Positions 28,340-39,169 of a stretch of 64,000 bases of DNA are shown in pieces (positions within the stretch are counted from its first letter, which is position 1; every line of letters starts with the position of its first letter). Both the position numbers and the translations under genes were made by a program. This DNA comes from an uncultured Bacteroidales bacterium (GTDB lineage: Bacteria > Bacteroidota > Bacteroidia > Bacteroidales > UBA3824). Where the stretch lies: the NCBI GenBank assembly GCA_905234655.1, contig CAJOJG010000005.1:1-64000 (forward strand). Direction: 5' to 3'. The notes beneath the pieces were generated by a model. The model was not told where the DNA came from. It did not search any database and worked only from the letters and a program-made list of their open reading frames with translations.

Positions 28340-29179
28340 TCAGAAAGCCACAGCGTCAGGATAGCTGCCGGAACTGCTGCCAAGGTTCATCGCATTGATC
28401 GTGTCGATGTCTTCCTGCGCGAGTTTCAGTTCAAGACCGGCGATGTTTGACGCCAAGCGGTCAGCCTTTGTGGACTTTGGCAAGGGCAGTATGCCGTCCT
28501 GTATGCACCACGCCACGCACACCTGCGCGACCGTCGCGTCATATTTCTTGGCGATGGCTTCGAGCGTCGGGTCTTGAAGCACCATGCCACGGCCGAGCGG
28601 ACTCCAAGCCTCGACAAGGATGTCATTTTGGCGGCAATATTCGACGACCTCCTGCTGGCGGTATCCCGGGTGGTGTTCAATCTGGTTCACCATGGGCTTG
28701 ATGTTGGCGATATTAAGAAGGGCATCGAGGTGGTGGCTCCAGAAATTGCTGACACCGATAGACCTGATTTTCTTGGCCTTGTAGAGGTCTTCGAGCGCGT
28801 GCCAAGTCTCCGCATTGACCTCCGCCCAGTCGTCGCGCTTAGACGGCGAGCATGGCCAGTGGATAAGGTAGAGGTCGAGATAGTCCACGCCAAGGTCTGT
28901 GATAGTCTTCTCAAAAGCCCTCAAAGCCTTCTGGTAGCCATATTCAGTCTTCCAAAGTTTGCTCGTAATGAACAGGTTCTCCCTCGGCACGCCGCTCTTT
29001 ATGATAGCGTCGCCGATGAACTTCTCGTTACCATAGACCGCCGCAGTGTCGATATGCGTATAGCCGACCTTCAAGGCGTTGAGGATAGTATCTTCTACCG
29101 TGTCTTCGTCCGTATTGTGCCAAGTTCCGAGTCCAATTTTGGGAATCGAGACTCCATTAGTCAGAATGTAGTTTTCCAT
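28340..29179 (-). CDS. Aldo/keto reductase
   Basis: IPKIGLGTWHNTDEDTV..HIDTAAVYGNEKFIGDAI..DYLDLYLIHWP..IGVSNFWSHHL. Confidence 0.95.
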   Translation of the reverse strand: MENYILTNGVSIPKIGLGTWHNTDEDTVEDTILNALKVGYTHIDTAAVYGNEKFIGDAIIKSGVPRENLFITSKLWKTEYGYQKALRAFEKTITDLGVDYLDLYLIHWPCSPSKRDDWAEVNAETWHALEDLYKAKKIRSIGVSNFWSHHLDALLNIANIKPMVNQIEHHPGYRQQEVVEYCRQNDILVEAWSPLGRGMVLQDPTLEAIAKKYDATVAQVCVAWCIQDGILPLPKSTKADRLASNIAGLELKLAQEDIDTINAMNLGSSSGSYPDAVAF

Positions 29180-29333
29180 CTAATTCAATTATGTGTTTTG
29201 ATTATGGCGCAAAGTTAGAAATTATCTTAGGAAATTTCAAATATTTTTTCCATGTTTCTAACGGCTTAATTTTGCACATTATTTGTTAACTTTGCACCAC
29301 TTATATAATATATAACTATTTTTTATAAAACCC

Positions 29334-30395
29334 ATGAACAAAACCATAATCATCGCCGCGCTTGCGGCAGTCCTGCTCGCCTCGTGCAAGAAGGAAGAAA
29401 TTGTGTATGAAAACGTCACGGTCGACACGACGATTGTCAATGTCACCGAATACAACCCCGAGTTCTACATCACAGACCTTGAGCCAATTACGGAGACTGT
29501 CATGCCGACTTTCCTCAGCAAAGGCGACAAGGTTGCGGTCTGCGCGGCAAGTAACTCGTTCAGCTACGACGACATCGCCGACGGCATAAAGACCCTCAAA
29601 GAGTGGGGCTTGGAAGTCGTCGAGGCCGACAATCTCCTCTCGAGCTACTCCCGCTACGCCGGCACTCTCGACGAGCGCGTGAAAGCTTTCCAAGCCGCAT
29701 TGGACAACGACGAAATCCGTGCAATCTTCATGGCGCGCGGCGGATATGGCGCGGCCCAACTCCTGCCAAACTTGGACTGGTCGGCAATGAAGAAAGCCCC
29801 GAAGTGGCTCATCGGCTACAGCGACGTCACCGCGCTCCACATCGCCATTAACAACCTCGGCATCGCGTCGATCCAAGGCCCGATGATGGTCGGGTTCCTT
29901 AAAGACCCGGCAAGTGCAGAAAAACTGAGGGCAATGTTGTTCGGTGAAAACGCCGACATAACGATTCCGTACAACGACGACTGTATCAAAGGCTCGGCGA
30001 CTGGAAGGATTGTGGGCGGTAACCTGTCGCTCATCTACGCAATGAGCGGCACGGCATTCGACATCAACGCCATAAACTCGATACTATTCATCGAGGACAC
30101 CGGCGAGGCCAACTATTCCGTCGACCGCATGATGCTCAACCTCCAACAGTCCGGCAAGTTGCAGCAACTCAAGGGCATAATCGTCGGGGAGTTCATCGGC
30201 GGCTCGCAGGGCAGCGACCTTCCGCTCAATGAGATTATACACAAATACGTCGGAAAACTCGGCATCCCGGTTGTCTACGGCGTGTCGTCAGGCCACGACA
30301 TCGTCAACACGCCCATAATGTTAGGCAGGGAAGCGACGATAACCGTCAACGACACGGAAGCCAAAATCGAATTTGACAAGACCTTCTCACGCTAA
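29334..30395 (+). CDS. S66-family LD-carboxypeptidase-like lipoprotein
   Basis: KGDKVAVCAASN..IRAIFMARGGYGAAQLLPNLDW..KWLIGYSDVTALHIAI..GRIVGGNLSLI..FIEDTGEANYSVDRMM. Confidence 0.9.
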   Translation: MNKTIIIAALAAVLLASCKKEEIVYENVTVDTTIVNVTEYNPEFYITDLEPITETVMPTFLSKGDKVAVCAASNSFSYDDIADGIKTLKEWGLEVVEADNLLSSYSRYAGTLDERVKAFQAALDNDEIRAIFMARGGYGAAQLLPNLDWSAMKKAPKWLIGYSDVTALHIAINNLGIASIQGPMMVGFLKDPASAEKLRAMLFGENADITIPYNDDCIKGSATGRIVGGNLSLIYAMSGTAFDINAINSILFIEDTGEANYSVDRMMLNLQQSGKLQQLKGIIVGEFIGGSQGSDLPLNEIIHKYVGKLGIPVVYGVSSGHDIVNTPIMLGREATITVNDTEAKIEFDKTFSR

Positions 30396-30398
30396 ATC

Positions 30399-30983
30399 CT
30401 AATTACACCCGCCGAACATCGCCGCGATGGAGACATACAGGCCTTTGACGACTTGGTACAGGAAGTAACAAGCCACGATAAGCACCACAATCATAATCGC
30501 GGACTTCAACGCGCCACGGCGGACTTCTGAAATTACCGCCTCATCGTCCTCGACAAAGCCGACGATAAGGCGGTAATTTTTTGCATACGAGCGGTGGAAC
30601 GCATCAAGCACGTCGCCAAGGTATGGCGTAAGGCCTATGAAACAATCGACCATCATGTTATACAGCACCGCCAATGTCAGGGGCAAGGACTTGATTTTGC
30701 ACACCGAGACATACAGGAACGGAATCGTCAGGGCGCTCGTCAGGAAGTCGCCCACACCTGGCACGACAAAACCAGCCACCGCGTCGACAAAATACTTGTC
30801 CATCAAGGTCGATACGCCCTTGACAAACTTGTACGACCACTCGCCTTCAAGTTTTTGGCGGGCGAGTTCTTTTTTCTGACGGCGTTCCTCCTCCCTCGCC
30901 AAAGAAACCTCAATCTTCGCCTTCTCCTCCTCGGTCTCGAAACCAAGGTCTTTACGCGCTTGCCTTCTTCTGCTGCTCTCCAT
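30399..30983 (-). CDS. DUF4112-like membrane protein
   Basis: LMDKYFVDAVAGFVVPGVGDFLTSALTIPFLYVSVCKIKSLPLTLAVLYNMMVDCFIGLTPYLGDVLDAFHRSYAKNYRLI. Confidence 0.65.
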   Translation of the reverse strand: MESSRRRQARKDLGFETEEEKAKIEVSLAREEERRQKKELARQKLEGEWSYKFVKGVSTLMDKYFVDAVAGFVVPGVGDFLTSALTIPFLYVSVCKIKSLPLTLAVLYNMMVDCFIGLTPYLGDVLDAFHRSYAKNYRLIVGFVEDDEAVISEVRRGALKSAIMIVVLIVACYFLYQVVKGLYVSIAAMFGGCN

Positions 30984-30991
30984 CGTTCTGA

Positions 30992-33085
30992 TTAGATTTC
31001 GATTATTTTCTTGCCGTCGAGGAAGTCGTCCCAGTCCTTTTGGGTGTACGACGGGGCGTTTGCACCAACCAACTCCAACAACGCTTCCTTCAGCGCGTCA
31101 TGCTCGTCAGCGGTGTTTATCTTTTTCGCGGTCTCGCGGATGAAGGCCGCCTTGTCGTCGACGAGCTTCATGCGCTCGTCGAACTCCGCCTTGAGTTTCT
31201 TGAACTCGCGGTCATACATCTCCTTGCCCAACGTCTGCTTTAGCCTCATCACCTTAAGCCGGGCGACGTTTTCACAGAAGCTGACACCGTCCTGGAGCAG
31301 CGCGTCGCCTTTTCCGGCAATGTCTGTGATAATTTCCTTCCCGACCTTGCTGTTTGTCAGATTGACGGCATCGTTCTCGGTGAATTTCAGGTTCTTGGTC
31401 AGCGAATCCTTAAAATCCTTCACAGCCGCCACGAGTTCCTTCGGCAACTGTATGTCGTCGAACTTAGTGACCTTTGTGGCGGTCACAAGCCTGTCGTCCA
31501 AGCGTGTGCTTACGATTTTCTTCGCCAAAACCAACAGTTTGACGATGCTGTCGAGGTGGCGCGCCGCCTTCTTCTTAAGTTCGGGTCGCGTCCCGACAAG
31601 CGCAGAAAGGCGTTTTGAAACGTCCATAAGCCTTATTTTCAACTCATTGTACCTCAGCGTGTCGTCGTCAATGGCAGCGTGGCGGCGGGCGATTTCGTCG
31701 TTTTCGACGCTGATGTCCAACGCAAGGCTCTCGTATGTGTCGATGACAGGCTTGCAGCTCTTGTCCCACTCATACAAATCGCGCTCATACTTGCGTCTGG
31801 CGGGCGGCAGGACGAAAAACTTAGGCGGCTCGGGCTTAGTGACCTGCGCCTCGATGTAGTTGCCCTTCAGACTGCTGAGCGTCTCCTGGCATGACTGGAT
31901 ATGGTCTTTATAATAACTGATGCTGATGTTTGCGTCGTTAATGCGCCGCTCGTTCTGGTGCATGTCCTTCAAGATCTGGTCACGCTCCTGCTTTAGCGCG
32001 CGGGTCTCCGGAGTCGAATAGAGAGTGTCTATAAGCTCCTCGAACTCCTCGTCAAAAACTTTCGGCGCGTTCAAGGCGAACAGCTGCGACTCGGGAATCA
32101 TGACATCGTTGAACAGTTTGTAGAGTTCCATGAGCCTTACCTCGTCCGTGCGTATCGCGGCTTCGTCGCTCGATATTGCGCCGCGCAGTTCAGCCAAGTC
32201 GCGGTGGAGGGCTGTCGCCTTCTGTCCTGTCTTCACATAGTGTGAAATCATGGTTATGCCAGCCAGCACAAGCCCAACCGAATGGTCGCTCTGCTCGCTG
32301 AACTGCGACGCGGAACGTGACAATGATTTTGTGAAACTCTCCGAAACTTCGCCGAGAAGAACGCCGCACTTGCCGTATATGCCGTCGTATGCCAACTTTA
32401 CGTTCTGTTTCATTGCGTCGACGTCGAGGAACTCTATTGTGTCGAAGTCGAACAACTCCGGCATCGAAGCCTTAATCTGCTCGCCGAACATGTCCACAAG
32501 CTCCAGCGCATACTTTTTATATGCCTCGTATGCAAACTGCCTTAACTCCGAAAAGTCTGCCACAAGCTCCCGTATGACATTCCGCGCGTCGGAGTACGCA
32601 CCCGCCATGTCTGAATATTTGGCGAAAATCTGCTGCGCCTCGTCCTGGATTCGCTTGACAGCCTCCGCGCCCGAGACGGTGTTTATGAGATTGGAAGCCT
32701 CGTCGACGAGTTTCAGGTTGATGCCATTGGCCACCACGGTCTGCAGGTGGCTTATGATATTGCCGGACTTCTCGAGTTTTCCGTCGATGACATTAAAAAC
32801 GCTGTTCATCTTCCCGGCCTCCACCAACGCCGGAACCCTGTATTCCTCCACGAGCGTATATGAACGGTTGTTGGTGACAAAGCACTTGGCGACGGCCTCG
32901 TCCCTTGTCATTTGGTAACACTCCCACACAATCTTGCTGATTTCCGGCGAGTCCCCTTCAATTCCGATAGCAGCAAAATCCTCCTTGAACTCCCATGCCA
33001 AATCGTTACGGGTGAACGTCGAGTTATCCACCGACGCGGTATCCGCCAGCACCTGTAATTTATTATAAATCATTGTCTTTTCCAT
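30992..33085 (-). CDS. Large coiled-coil protein of unknown function
   Basis: ~697 aa from MEKTMIYNK; long charged helical segments, no recognised domain; 8 bp from the DUF4112-like gene. Confidence 0.6.
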   Translation of the reverse strand: MEKTMIYNKLQVLADTASVDNSTFTRNDLAWEFKEDFAAIGIEGDSPEISKIVWECYQMTRDEAVAKCFVTNNRSYTLVEEYRVPALVEAGKMNSVFNVIDGKLEKSGNIISHLQTVVANGINLKLVDEASNLINTVSGAEAVKRIQDEAQQIFAKYSDMAGAYSDARNVIRELVADFSELRQFAYEAYKKYALELVDMFGEQIKASMPELFDFDTIEFLDVDAMKQNVKLAYDGIYGKCGVLLGEVSESFTKSLSRSASQFSEQSDHSVGLVLAGITMISHYVKTGQKATALHRDLAELRGAISSDEAAIRTDEVRLMELYKLFNDVMIPESQLFALNAPKVFDEEFEELIDTLYSTPETRALKQERDQILKDMHQNERRINDANISISYYKDHIQSCQETLSSLKGNYIEAQVTKPEPPKFFVLPPARRKYERDLYEWDKSCKPVIDTYESLALDISVENDEIARRHAAIDDDTLRYNELKIRLMDVSKRLSALVGTRPELKKKAARHLDSIVKLLVLAKKIVSTRLDDRLVTATKVTKFDDIQLPKELVAAVKDFKDSLTKNLKFTENDAVNLTNSKVGKEIITDIAGKGDALLQDGVSFCENVARLKVMRLKQTLGKEMYDREFKKLKAEFDERMKLVDDKAAFIRETAKKINTADEHDALKEALLELVGANAPSYTQKDWDDFLDGKKIIEI

Positions 33086-33308
33086 AAGCACGCTTAGTTT
33101 TTTTCTTATAAATGACATACTCTCGGTACGTGGACTAAAACTACAAACGCTCTAAAAATGTACCGATGAAATGAGTTTCCAAATGTATGAATTTTTTTTC
33201 ATAAAACCACAAATGGAAAAAAAAATTATTTTTTTTCGAAAAACAGTTTGTTCCTTGCCCCCAATGTGGTAACTTTGCAGCATACTTAACATAAACAAAT
33301 AAGTCTAT

Positions 33309-34775
33309 ATGAACGAAAACCTTTTGGAATTAGAACCACGCTCCCTGTGGAAAAACTTCAGGGAGTTGACCCTCATACCACGCCCTTCGAAGAACGAGGA
33401 GCGCGTGTCCCAATTTCTATACGAGTTCGGAAAGAAACACGCCGACGAGGCATACCGCGACAAGGTCGGCAACGTCATACTCCGCAAGAATGCAACTCCC
33501 GGAATGGAGAACTACAAAAGCATCGCTCTCCAAGCCCACTGCGACATGGTGCCGCAGAAAGACAGCGACAAGCAGCACGACTTCAACATCGACCCGATAA
33601 CCACAATCGTCGAAGGCGGATATGTCCACGCCGACGGCACGACGCTCGGTGCGGACGACGGAATTGGCGTGGCGGCGATAATGTCCATCTTTGAGAATGA
33701 CACACTCGCCCACGGCCCGCTCGAAGCCATCTTCACGGTCGACGAGGAGACAGGGCTGACCGGCGCGGACAAACTTGGCACCGACGCGCTGAAAAGCCAG
33801 ACACTCATCAACCTCGACAGCGAGGAGGAAGGCATCTTCTACATCGGATGTGCCGGTGGAGTCAATGTCCACGTGACTAAACAGCTGAAATTCCAAAACA
33901 TCGACCCCGAAGAATACACACCATATAAAATCATACTCGACGGCTTCCTCGGCGGACATTCCGGCAGCGACATCCACAAGAACCGCCCGAACGCAGTGAA
34001 ACTGCTTTTCCGTTTCATCGACGGAATATGCGGAAAGGTAGACTTCCACCTCTCCGGCGCGGACGGCGGCGACATGCACAACGCCATACCGCGCGCTGCA
34101 AGGGCTTTTGTGCATGTCAAAAAGTCAGACGTAAAAAAACTGGACAAGGAAATAAAGAAATTCCAGCAGACAATCCACGACGAGTACTCCGCCTCCGACC
34201 CGGACGCTAACATCAAGACCGAGAAACTCGAATCGCCCTCCCCGCTCGTCCTCGACGCCCAGTCATTCAAGGACGTAGACTTCATCATAAACAGCATCGT
34301 ATCGGGCGTATTCACGATGAGCGCGGACATCCCGGGGCTTGTGGAGACCTCCAACAACCTCTCCATAACGCGCATAAACGGCGGAACGCTCCGAATCCAA
34401 TGCCTCCTGCGCAGCTCTGTCCAAAGCCAAAGCGACTACCTGAAACAACAGATACGCATCATGGCAGAATACTCCGGCGCAAAATGCGAGTTTGAGGGCG
34501 AATACCCGGGCTGGAAGCCAAACCCACAGAGCCCAATCCTCGAACTCTGCAAAAGCATATACACCGCCACATTCAACTCCGAACCGTTTGTGACGGCTAT
34601 CCACGCAGGCCTGGAATGTGGCCTCATCCTCGGCAAATACCCCGGAATGGACATGATTTCGTTAGGCCCCACGATGTACGGCGTACATACCCCGAGCGAG
34701 AAAGTGGACATAAAGTCGACATCGAGGTTCATGCTACTGCTTGAGAAGATACTCTCCACCGGCATAAAGGCATGA
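33309..34775 (+). CDS. pepD: Aminoacyl-histidine dipeptidase (M20 family)
   Basis: IALQAHCDMVPQKD..DGTTLGADDGIGVAAIMSI..LEAIFTVDEETGLTGA..HSGSDIHKNRPNAVKLL. Confidence 0.9.
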   Translation: MNENLLELEPRSLWKNFRELTLIPRPSKNEERVSQFLYEFGKKHADEAYRDKVGNVILRKNATPGMENYKSIALQAHCDMVPQKDSDKQHDFNIDPITTIVEGGYVHADGTTLGADDGIGVAAIMSIFENDTLAHGPLEAIFTVDEETGLTGADKLGTDALKSQTLINLDSEEEGIFYIGCAGGVNVHVTKQLKFQNIDPEEYTPYKIILDGFLGGHSGSDIHKNRPNAVKLLFRFIDGICGKVDFHLSGADGGDMHNAIPRAARAFVHVKKSDVKKLDKEIKKFQQTIHDEYSASDPDANIKTEKLESPSPLVLDAQSFKDVDFIINSIVSGVFTMSADIPGLVETSNNLSITRINGGTLRIQCLLRSSVQSQSDYLKQQIRIMAEYSGAKCEFEGEYPGWKPNPQSPILELCKSIYTATFNSEPFVTAIHAGLECGLILGKYPGMDMISLGPTMYGVHTPSEKVDIKSTSRFMLLLEKILSTGIKA

Positions 34776-34791
34776 ACGGCCACACGCTGCA

Positions 34792-34829
34792 AATCACGCC
34801 GAAAAATGACCTTCTCGGCGTGATTTTTG
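34792..34829 (+). terminator. Hairpin terminator downstream of pepD
   Basis: AAATCACGCCGA...TCGGCGTGATTTTT. Confidence 0.85.
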
Positions 34830-34877
34830 CACTACACTTTTAATTTTAATATTAAGTTGGACATTATACACCACAAC

Positions 34878-36461
34878 ATGAAAAGACTGACATACGCATT
34901 AGTGGCATTGATGCTTTCTACCGCGTCATACGCTCAGGAAGGCCAACAGGAAAACGCAAAGCCAAGCGACAAGGCGCATTACATCGTGCTGGACTTTGGC
35001 GGCGGTTTCCATAACCTGTCATACTCCCTCGACGACAACGGCAAACGCACTCCCGGAATGGGCATCATGGGGCGCGTGGGCTACCGGTATCTCTTCACGA
35101 AACACTGGGGCGTCGGCGCAAACCTGACGCTCAAAACCTCAAAGACGGAGGCTAAACTCGACTTCTACAACCAGTCCGACCTCCTCACGGACAACGACGG
35201 CGACCAGTATTACTCGATAATCCGATACAACGGGCTGAAGGAACGCCAAGAGCAGACCTCCATCGGAATCCCCGTCGGGCTATACTTCCAGGGACAAATC
35301 GTCGACCGCTGGAAAATCGGCATCGGCATCGGCGTATCCGCCAATTTCGTCAACAAAGAATCCATGAAGACCGTCTCCGGCAACCTTTCGACAGAGGCAT
35401 ACTACCCGAAGGACGACATCACGTTCAAGGACATGGACAACCATGGCTTCTACACGAAAAGCGATTTTGAGGGGAGCTACGACTACAAGGCGACCTTCGG
35501 CACATACTTCGAGCTTAACCTCCTGTACGCGCTCTCCAAGTGCATAGATGTCCACGTCGGATTTTATGGAAACTACGGTCTTTCAAAAGCCACAAAATCA
35601 AACGACAACCTCGTCTACGCGCCTGTCAACGAGACATACAACGGCGTATTGAACTCATCGGTGACAGACGGCAGCCGCCCGATGTCGGTAGGAATGATGG
35701 CAGGTTTCCGTTTCAAAATCGGCAAGAACCCCGCCGACGACAAGAAAATCGAGGACGACGGCATAAAGTCCGCAGTCGTAGTCGACAACCAAAAGCCGCA
35801 GGACGACATTAAGGATGCCGACAAGGACGCGAACAAGCAGCAGCCCGAGGACAACAACAAACAGCAACAGCCCGAGGACAACAAGCAGGACGACAGCAAG
35901 GCATTTGTGGACAACAACACAAACAAGCCCGCCGAGGACGACAAGCCGCAGCCCTCTGATGGCCAGGTGATTAACATCACAGACATCATCGGCATCAACA
36001 CCGGCAACAAGCCCAAGGAAGACGACTCCAAGACCAAGCCCGCCGACAATAACCAAAACCAAGTCTACACCGAGAAAGGCAAGAAAGTTGTCATTAACGG
36101 ACGCACATACGAGGTAGTCGACACAATCAGAATGATCATCAACTTTGACCTCGGCTCGACCGGCGACCCCGACATCAAGGTCGTTGACCAGACCATCGAC
36201 GACGTAGCCGAGTACCTCAAGCAGCACCACGACTACAAACTCAGCATCGTCGGCCATACATGCGACCTCGGCTCATACGCCACAAACAAGCGCGTAGGCC
36301 TCGCCCGTGCAAACACCGTAAAGCAGGAGTTCATCAAACGCGGAATAAAAGCCACACAGCTCCTGACCTCCACAAAGGCCGACACACAACCCCTCGTGCC
36401 CAACTCAAGCGAAGAAAACCGCAAAAAGAACAGGCGCGTCGAGTTAGAATATGTCAAATAA
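34878..36461 (+). CDS. Outer-membrane beta-barrel with D/N/Q/P-rich linker and C-terminal OmpA domain
   Basis: Signal peptide; KQQPEDNNKQQQPEDNKQDDS linker; LSIVGHTCDLGSYATNKRVGLARANTVKQEF OmpA motif. Confidence 0.85.
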   Translation: MKRLTYALVALMLSTASYAQEGQQENAKPSDKAHYIVLDFGGGFHNLSYSLDDNGKRTPGMGIMGRVGYRYLFTKHWGVGANLTLKTSKTEAKLDFYNQSDLLTDNDGDQYYSIIRYNGLKERQEQTSIGIPVGLYFQGQIVDRWKIGIGIGVSANFVNKESMKTVSGNLSTEAYYPKDDITFKDMDNHGFYTKSDFEGSYDYKATFGTYFELNLLYALSKCIDVHVGFYGNYGLSKATKSNDNLVYAPVNETYNGVLNSSVTDGSRPMSVGMMAGFRFKIGKNPADDKKIEDDGIKSAVVVDNQKPQDDIKDADKDANKQQPEDNNKQQQPEDNKQDDSKAFVDNNTNKPAEDDKPQPSDGQVINITDIIGINTGNKPKEDDSKTKPADNNQNQVYTEKGKKVVINGRTYEVVDTIRMIINFDLGSTGDPDIKVVDQTIDDVAEYLKQHHDYKLSIVGHTCDLGSYATNKRVGLARANTVKQEFIKRGIKATQLLTSTKADTQPLVPNSSEENRKKNRRVELEYVK

Positions 36462-36470
36462 AACAAAAGA

Positions 36471-38561
36471 ATGAAAGGAAAATATTTATTACTGCTGACC
36501 GTGATGCTGATGGCCACTCTCGCAGTGGCTCAGCCAGCGGGACAGCACGTATCTTGGAAATACAGCAGCAAGGCGTTGCCAAACGGCAACGTCGAGTTGC
36601 TTTTTGACGCTACAATCCCCGACGGATTCAGGCTCTACTCGCCGTACAACCCCGAAGGCGCGTCAAAACCCCTCGCGATAACATTGGACAAAAGCGGCGA
36701 CTTCGCCTCCGACGGAAAAATCGTCGAGTCCCAAAAGCCGGAGGAACACTACGAGGAAGTTTTTGAAGTGACGGAAAAATTCTTCAAGAAAACCGCAAGA
36801 TTCAAAATCACAATCAAGCCGTCATCGACCGTGCCATTTGACATTACCGGCACAGTCGACGGACAGGTTTGTAACGACGAGTATTTTTGCGCGTCCGTCA
36901 TCGACAAATTCAAAATCCACGTCACGCCACCTTCCAAGCCCAAGGAACCCGAAAAAAAAAACACTGACCAGCCCTCGCAACCCGTAACCCAAACCCCACC
37001 GGCAGCAACCGCGTCCGCAGTCACACCGGCAGACACGATGTCCGTAGTCACACCGGCAGACACAACGCCCAAAAACATCGACACCGTGACGACTGCCACA
37101 GCAAACGCGCTCGGCACATTGACCGACGGAACAGACGGCGGCGACGGCGACTCGATGTGGGTGATTTTTGCAATCGCATTTTTGGCGGGATTGGCGGCAA
37201 TCTTCACGCCGTGCGTGTTCCCGATGATTCCGATGACAGTAAGCTTTTTCCTGAAAGACAAAGGCGGCCAGGGCAAAACAAACGCACTGATATACGGCGT
37301 TTCGATAGTCCTGTTGTACACGCTGCCAGTCGCGCTGCTGATACTCATAAGCACAATGGTCGGCGGCGCAAGCTTCACCGCCGGAGTGTTCAACGCGCTC
37401 AGCACCCACTGGCTGCCCAACATAATATTCTTCGTCGTGTTCATGATTTTTGCGATGTCGTTCCTCGGCATGTTTGAAATCGTGATGCCCTCTGGAATCA
37501 TAAACCGCGCGGAGAAACGCGGCGACGAAGGCGGACTTGTCGGCGTGTTCTTCCTGGCATTCGTGCTGGTATTGGTAAGTTTCTCATGCACAGGGCCTAT
37601 CGTCGGGTCGGTGCTTGTGGAGTCTGCATCCGGGAATAACTACATAAAGCCCATCGTCGCCATACTCGGCTTTTCGATTGCATTCGCCATGCCGTTCACC
37701 CTATTCGCCTTCTTCCCCGAATACCTCAAGAAAATGCCAAAGTCGGGCGGCTGGCTTAACACGATAAAGGTTGTCCTCGGCTTTGTCGAACTCGCCCTGG
37801 GACTTAAGTTCCTCAGCGTCGCCGACCAGACTTACCACTGGCACATACTTGACCGCGAGACATACCTCGCCATTTGGATTGCCATCGGCATACTCCTGAC
37901 CGCGTACCTCCTCGGCAAACTCCGGCTGCCAAACGACAGCGACATGGAGCATATAAAAGTGCCACGGCTGATATTGGCGATAATCACGCTTTCATTCACG
38001 GTCTACATGGTGCCGGGACTGTTCGGCGCGCCGCTGAAGGCATTGTCTGGCTACATACCGCCGATGACGACGCAGGATTTTGTGATAGGCGATAATGGCG
38101 GCAACGCGACGACATCAACCGCCCACTCCCCCACCCTGTGCGGAAAACCGTTGTACTCCGACATCTTAAAACTGCCGCACGGACTTCAGGCGTATTTTGA
38201 ATACAACGAGGCGGTCGAATGCGCAAAGAGCCAGCGCAAGCCGCTGCTGATAGTCTTTACCGGCCATGGTTGCGTCAACTGCCGCAAGATGGAGGAGAAC
38301 GTATGGACTGACCAGCGCGTCCATGACAAGATGCAGAACGACTTTGTGCTGTGCGCGCTATACACCGACGACCGCACGATGTCCGTCGACGGAGTGAACA
38401 CAATCGGCCAAGTTAACACCGAAATCCAAATCAGCAAGTACCAGATGAACGCACAGCCATACTACGTGGTTGTAGACCCACAGACCGGCGCGACGCTCGG
38501 CTCGCCGATGAGCTACAATCCCGATGTGGAAAGCGTCCTCAAATGGCTTGGCGGCAACTAA
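36471..38561 (+). CDS. Thiol:disulfide interchange protein (DsbD-like)
   Basis: N-terminal DsbD domain, FLAGLAAIFTPCVFPMIPMTVSFF membrane core, C-terminal thioredoxin GHGCVNCRKMEENVW. Confidence 0.9.
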   Translation: MKGKYLLLLTVMLMATLAVAQPAGQHVSWKYSSKALPNGNVELLFDATIPDGFRLYSPYNPEGASKPLAITLDKSGDFASDGKIVESQKPEEHYEEVFEVTEKFFKKTARFKITIKPSSTVPFDITGTVDGQVCNDEYFCASVIDKFKIHVTPPSKPKEPEKKNTDQPSQPVTQTPPAATASAVTPADTMSVVTPADTTPKNIDTVTTATANALGTLTDGTDGGDGDSMWVIFAIAFLAGLAAIFTPCVFPMIPMTVSFFLKDKGGQGKTNALIYGVSIVLLYTLPVALLILISTMVGGASFTAGVFNALSTHWLPNIIFFVVFMIFAMSFLGMFEIVMPSGIINRAEKRGDEGGLVGVFFLAFVLVLVSFSCTGPIVGSVLVESASGNNYIKPIVAILGFSIAFAMPFTLFAFFPEYLKKMPKSGGWLNTIKVVLGFVELALGLKFLSVADQTYHWHILDRETYLAIWIAIGILLTAYLLGKLRLPNDSDMEHIKVPRLILAIITLSFTVYMVPGLFGAPLKALSGYIPPMTTQDFVIGDNGGNATTSTAHSPTLCGKPLYSDILKLPHGLQAYFEYNEAVECAKSQRKPLLIVFTGHGCVNCRKMEENVWTDQRVHDKMQNDFVLCALYTDDRTMSVDGVNTIGQVNTEIQISKYQMNAQPYYVVVDPQTGATLGSPMSYNPDVESVLKWLGGN

Positions 38562-38597
38562 ACACGAAAGGAAGCCCTTGTTTTTTTAGCCACAAGA

Positions 38598-39047
38598 CTA
38601 AAAACCAAAGACTTCCTTTATTGCTTGTTTAAGTTCCTGCTCGTCCATATATCCGTTAATGCTCTCATACTCGCCGCCTTTATCCGGCTTTACAAACACC
38701 AAGCATGGTATTCCCGACTCTATCTCGTCGAACAGCGAGGCGGCCTGCGGGCATCGGTCGACATCGACATAGAAGGTCTGAATTTTTGACCCGTACAAAG
38801 CCTGGATCTTTTGGAGGACAGGCTTTTGCTTTTTGCACCACGTGCACCACTCCGCGCCAAACTCGATGATGAACGGCTTGTTGCACTTGACCTCGTCGGC
38901 ATTATAATTATAACACTTCGTCAGGAAAGTCTGCTCGGTGAGCGTCACCATGGCGGGCTGCTGCGCCATGGCAGCGACAGACGCCGTCAGTCCCATGGCG
39001 GCAACAAGAATTGTCTTGATAAGTAATGATTTGAAAAACGATTTCAT
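38598..39047 (-). CDS. Thioredoxin-family secreted protein
   Basis: FIIEFGAEWCTWCKKQKPVLQKI. Confidence 0.85.
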   Translation of the reverse strand: MKSFFKSLLIKTILVAAMGLTASVAAMAQQPAMVTLTEQTFLTKCYNYNADEVKCNKPFIIEFGAEWCTWCKKQKPVLQKIQALYGSKIQTFYVDVDRCPQAASLFDEIESGIPCLVFVKPDKGGEYESINGYMDEQELKQAIKEVFGF

Positions 39048-39169
39048 GATTCAGTCTTTAAGTTTTACGCTTATATAGTTGCATAAAATGAATGGAAATG
39101 CAGGAAAAAATCTTGCATTTCCACATAAAAATAAAAAAACATGAAACTGTCTTTCCCCTACGCCACGCC

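Noticed and set aside
37018-37068. Short direct repeat encoding VTPADT in the DsbD linker
   Set aside because: Ordinary linker low complexity, unlikely to be functional on its own.
36749-37591. 280-aa minus-strand ORF inside dsbD
   Set aside because: Antisense to an intact DsbD-like gene; no motif.
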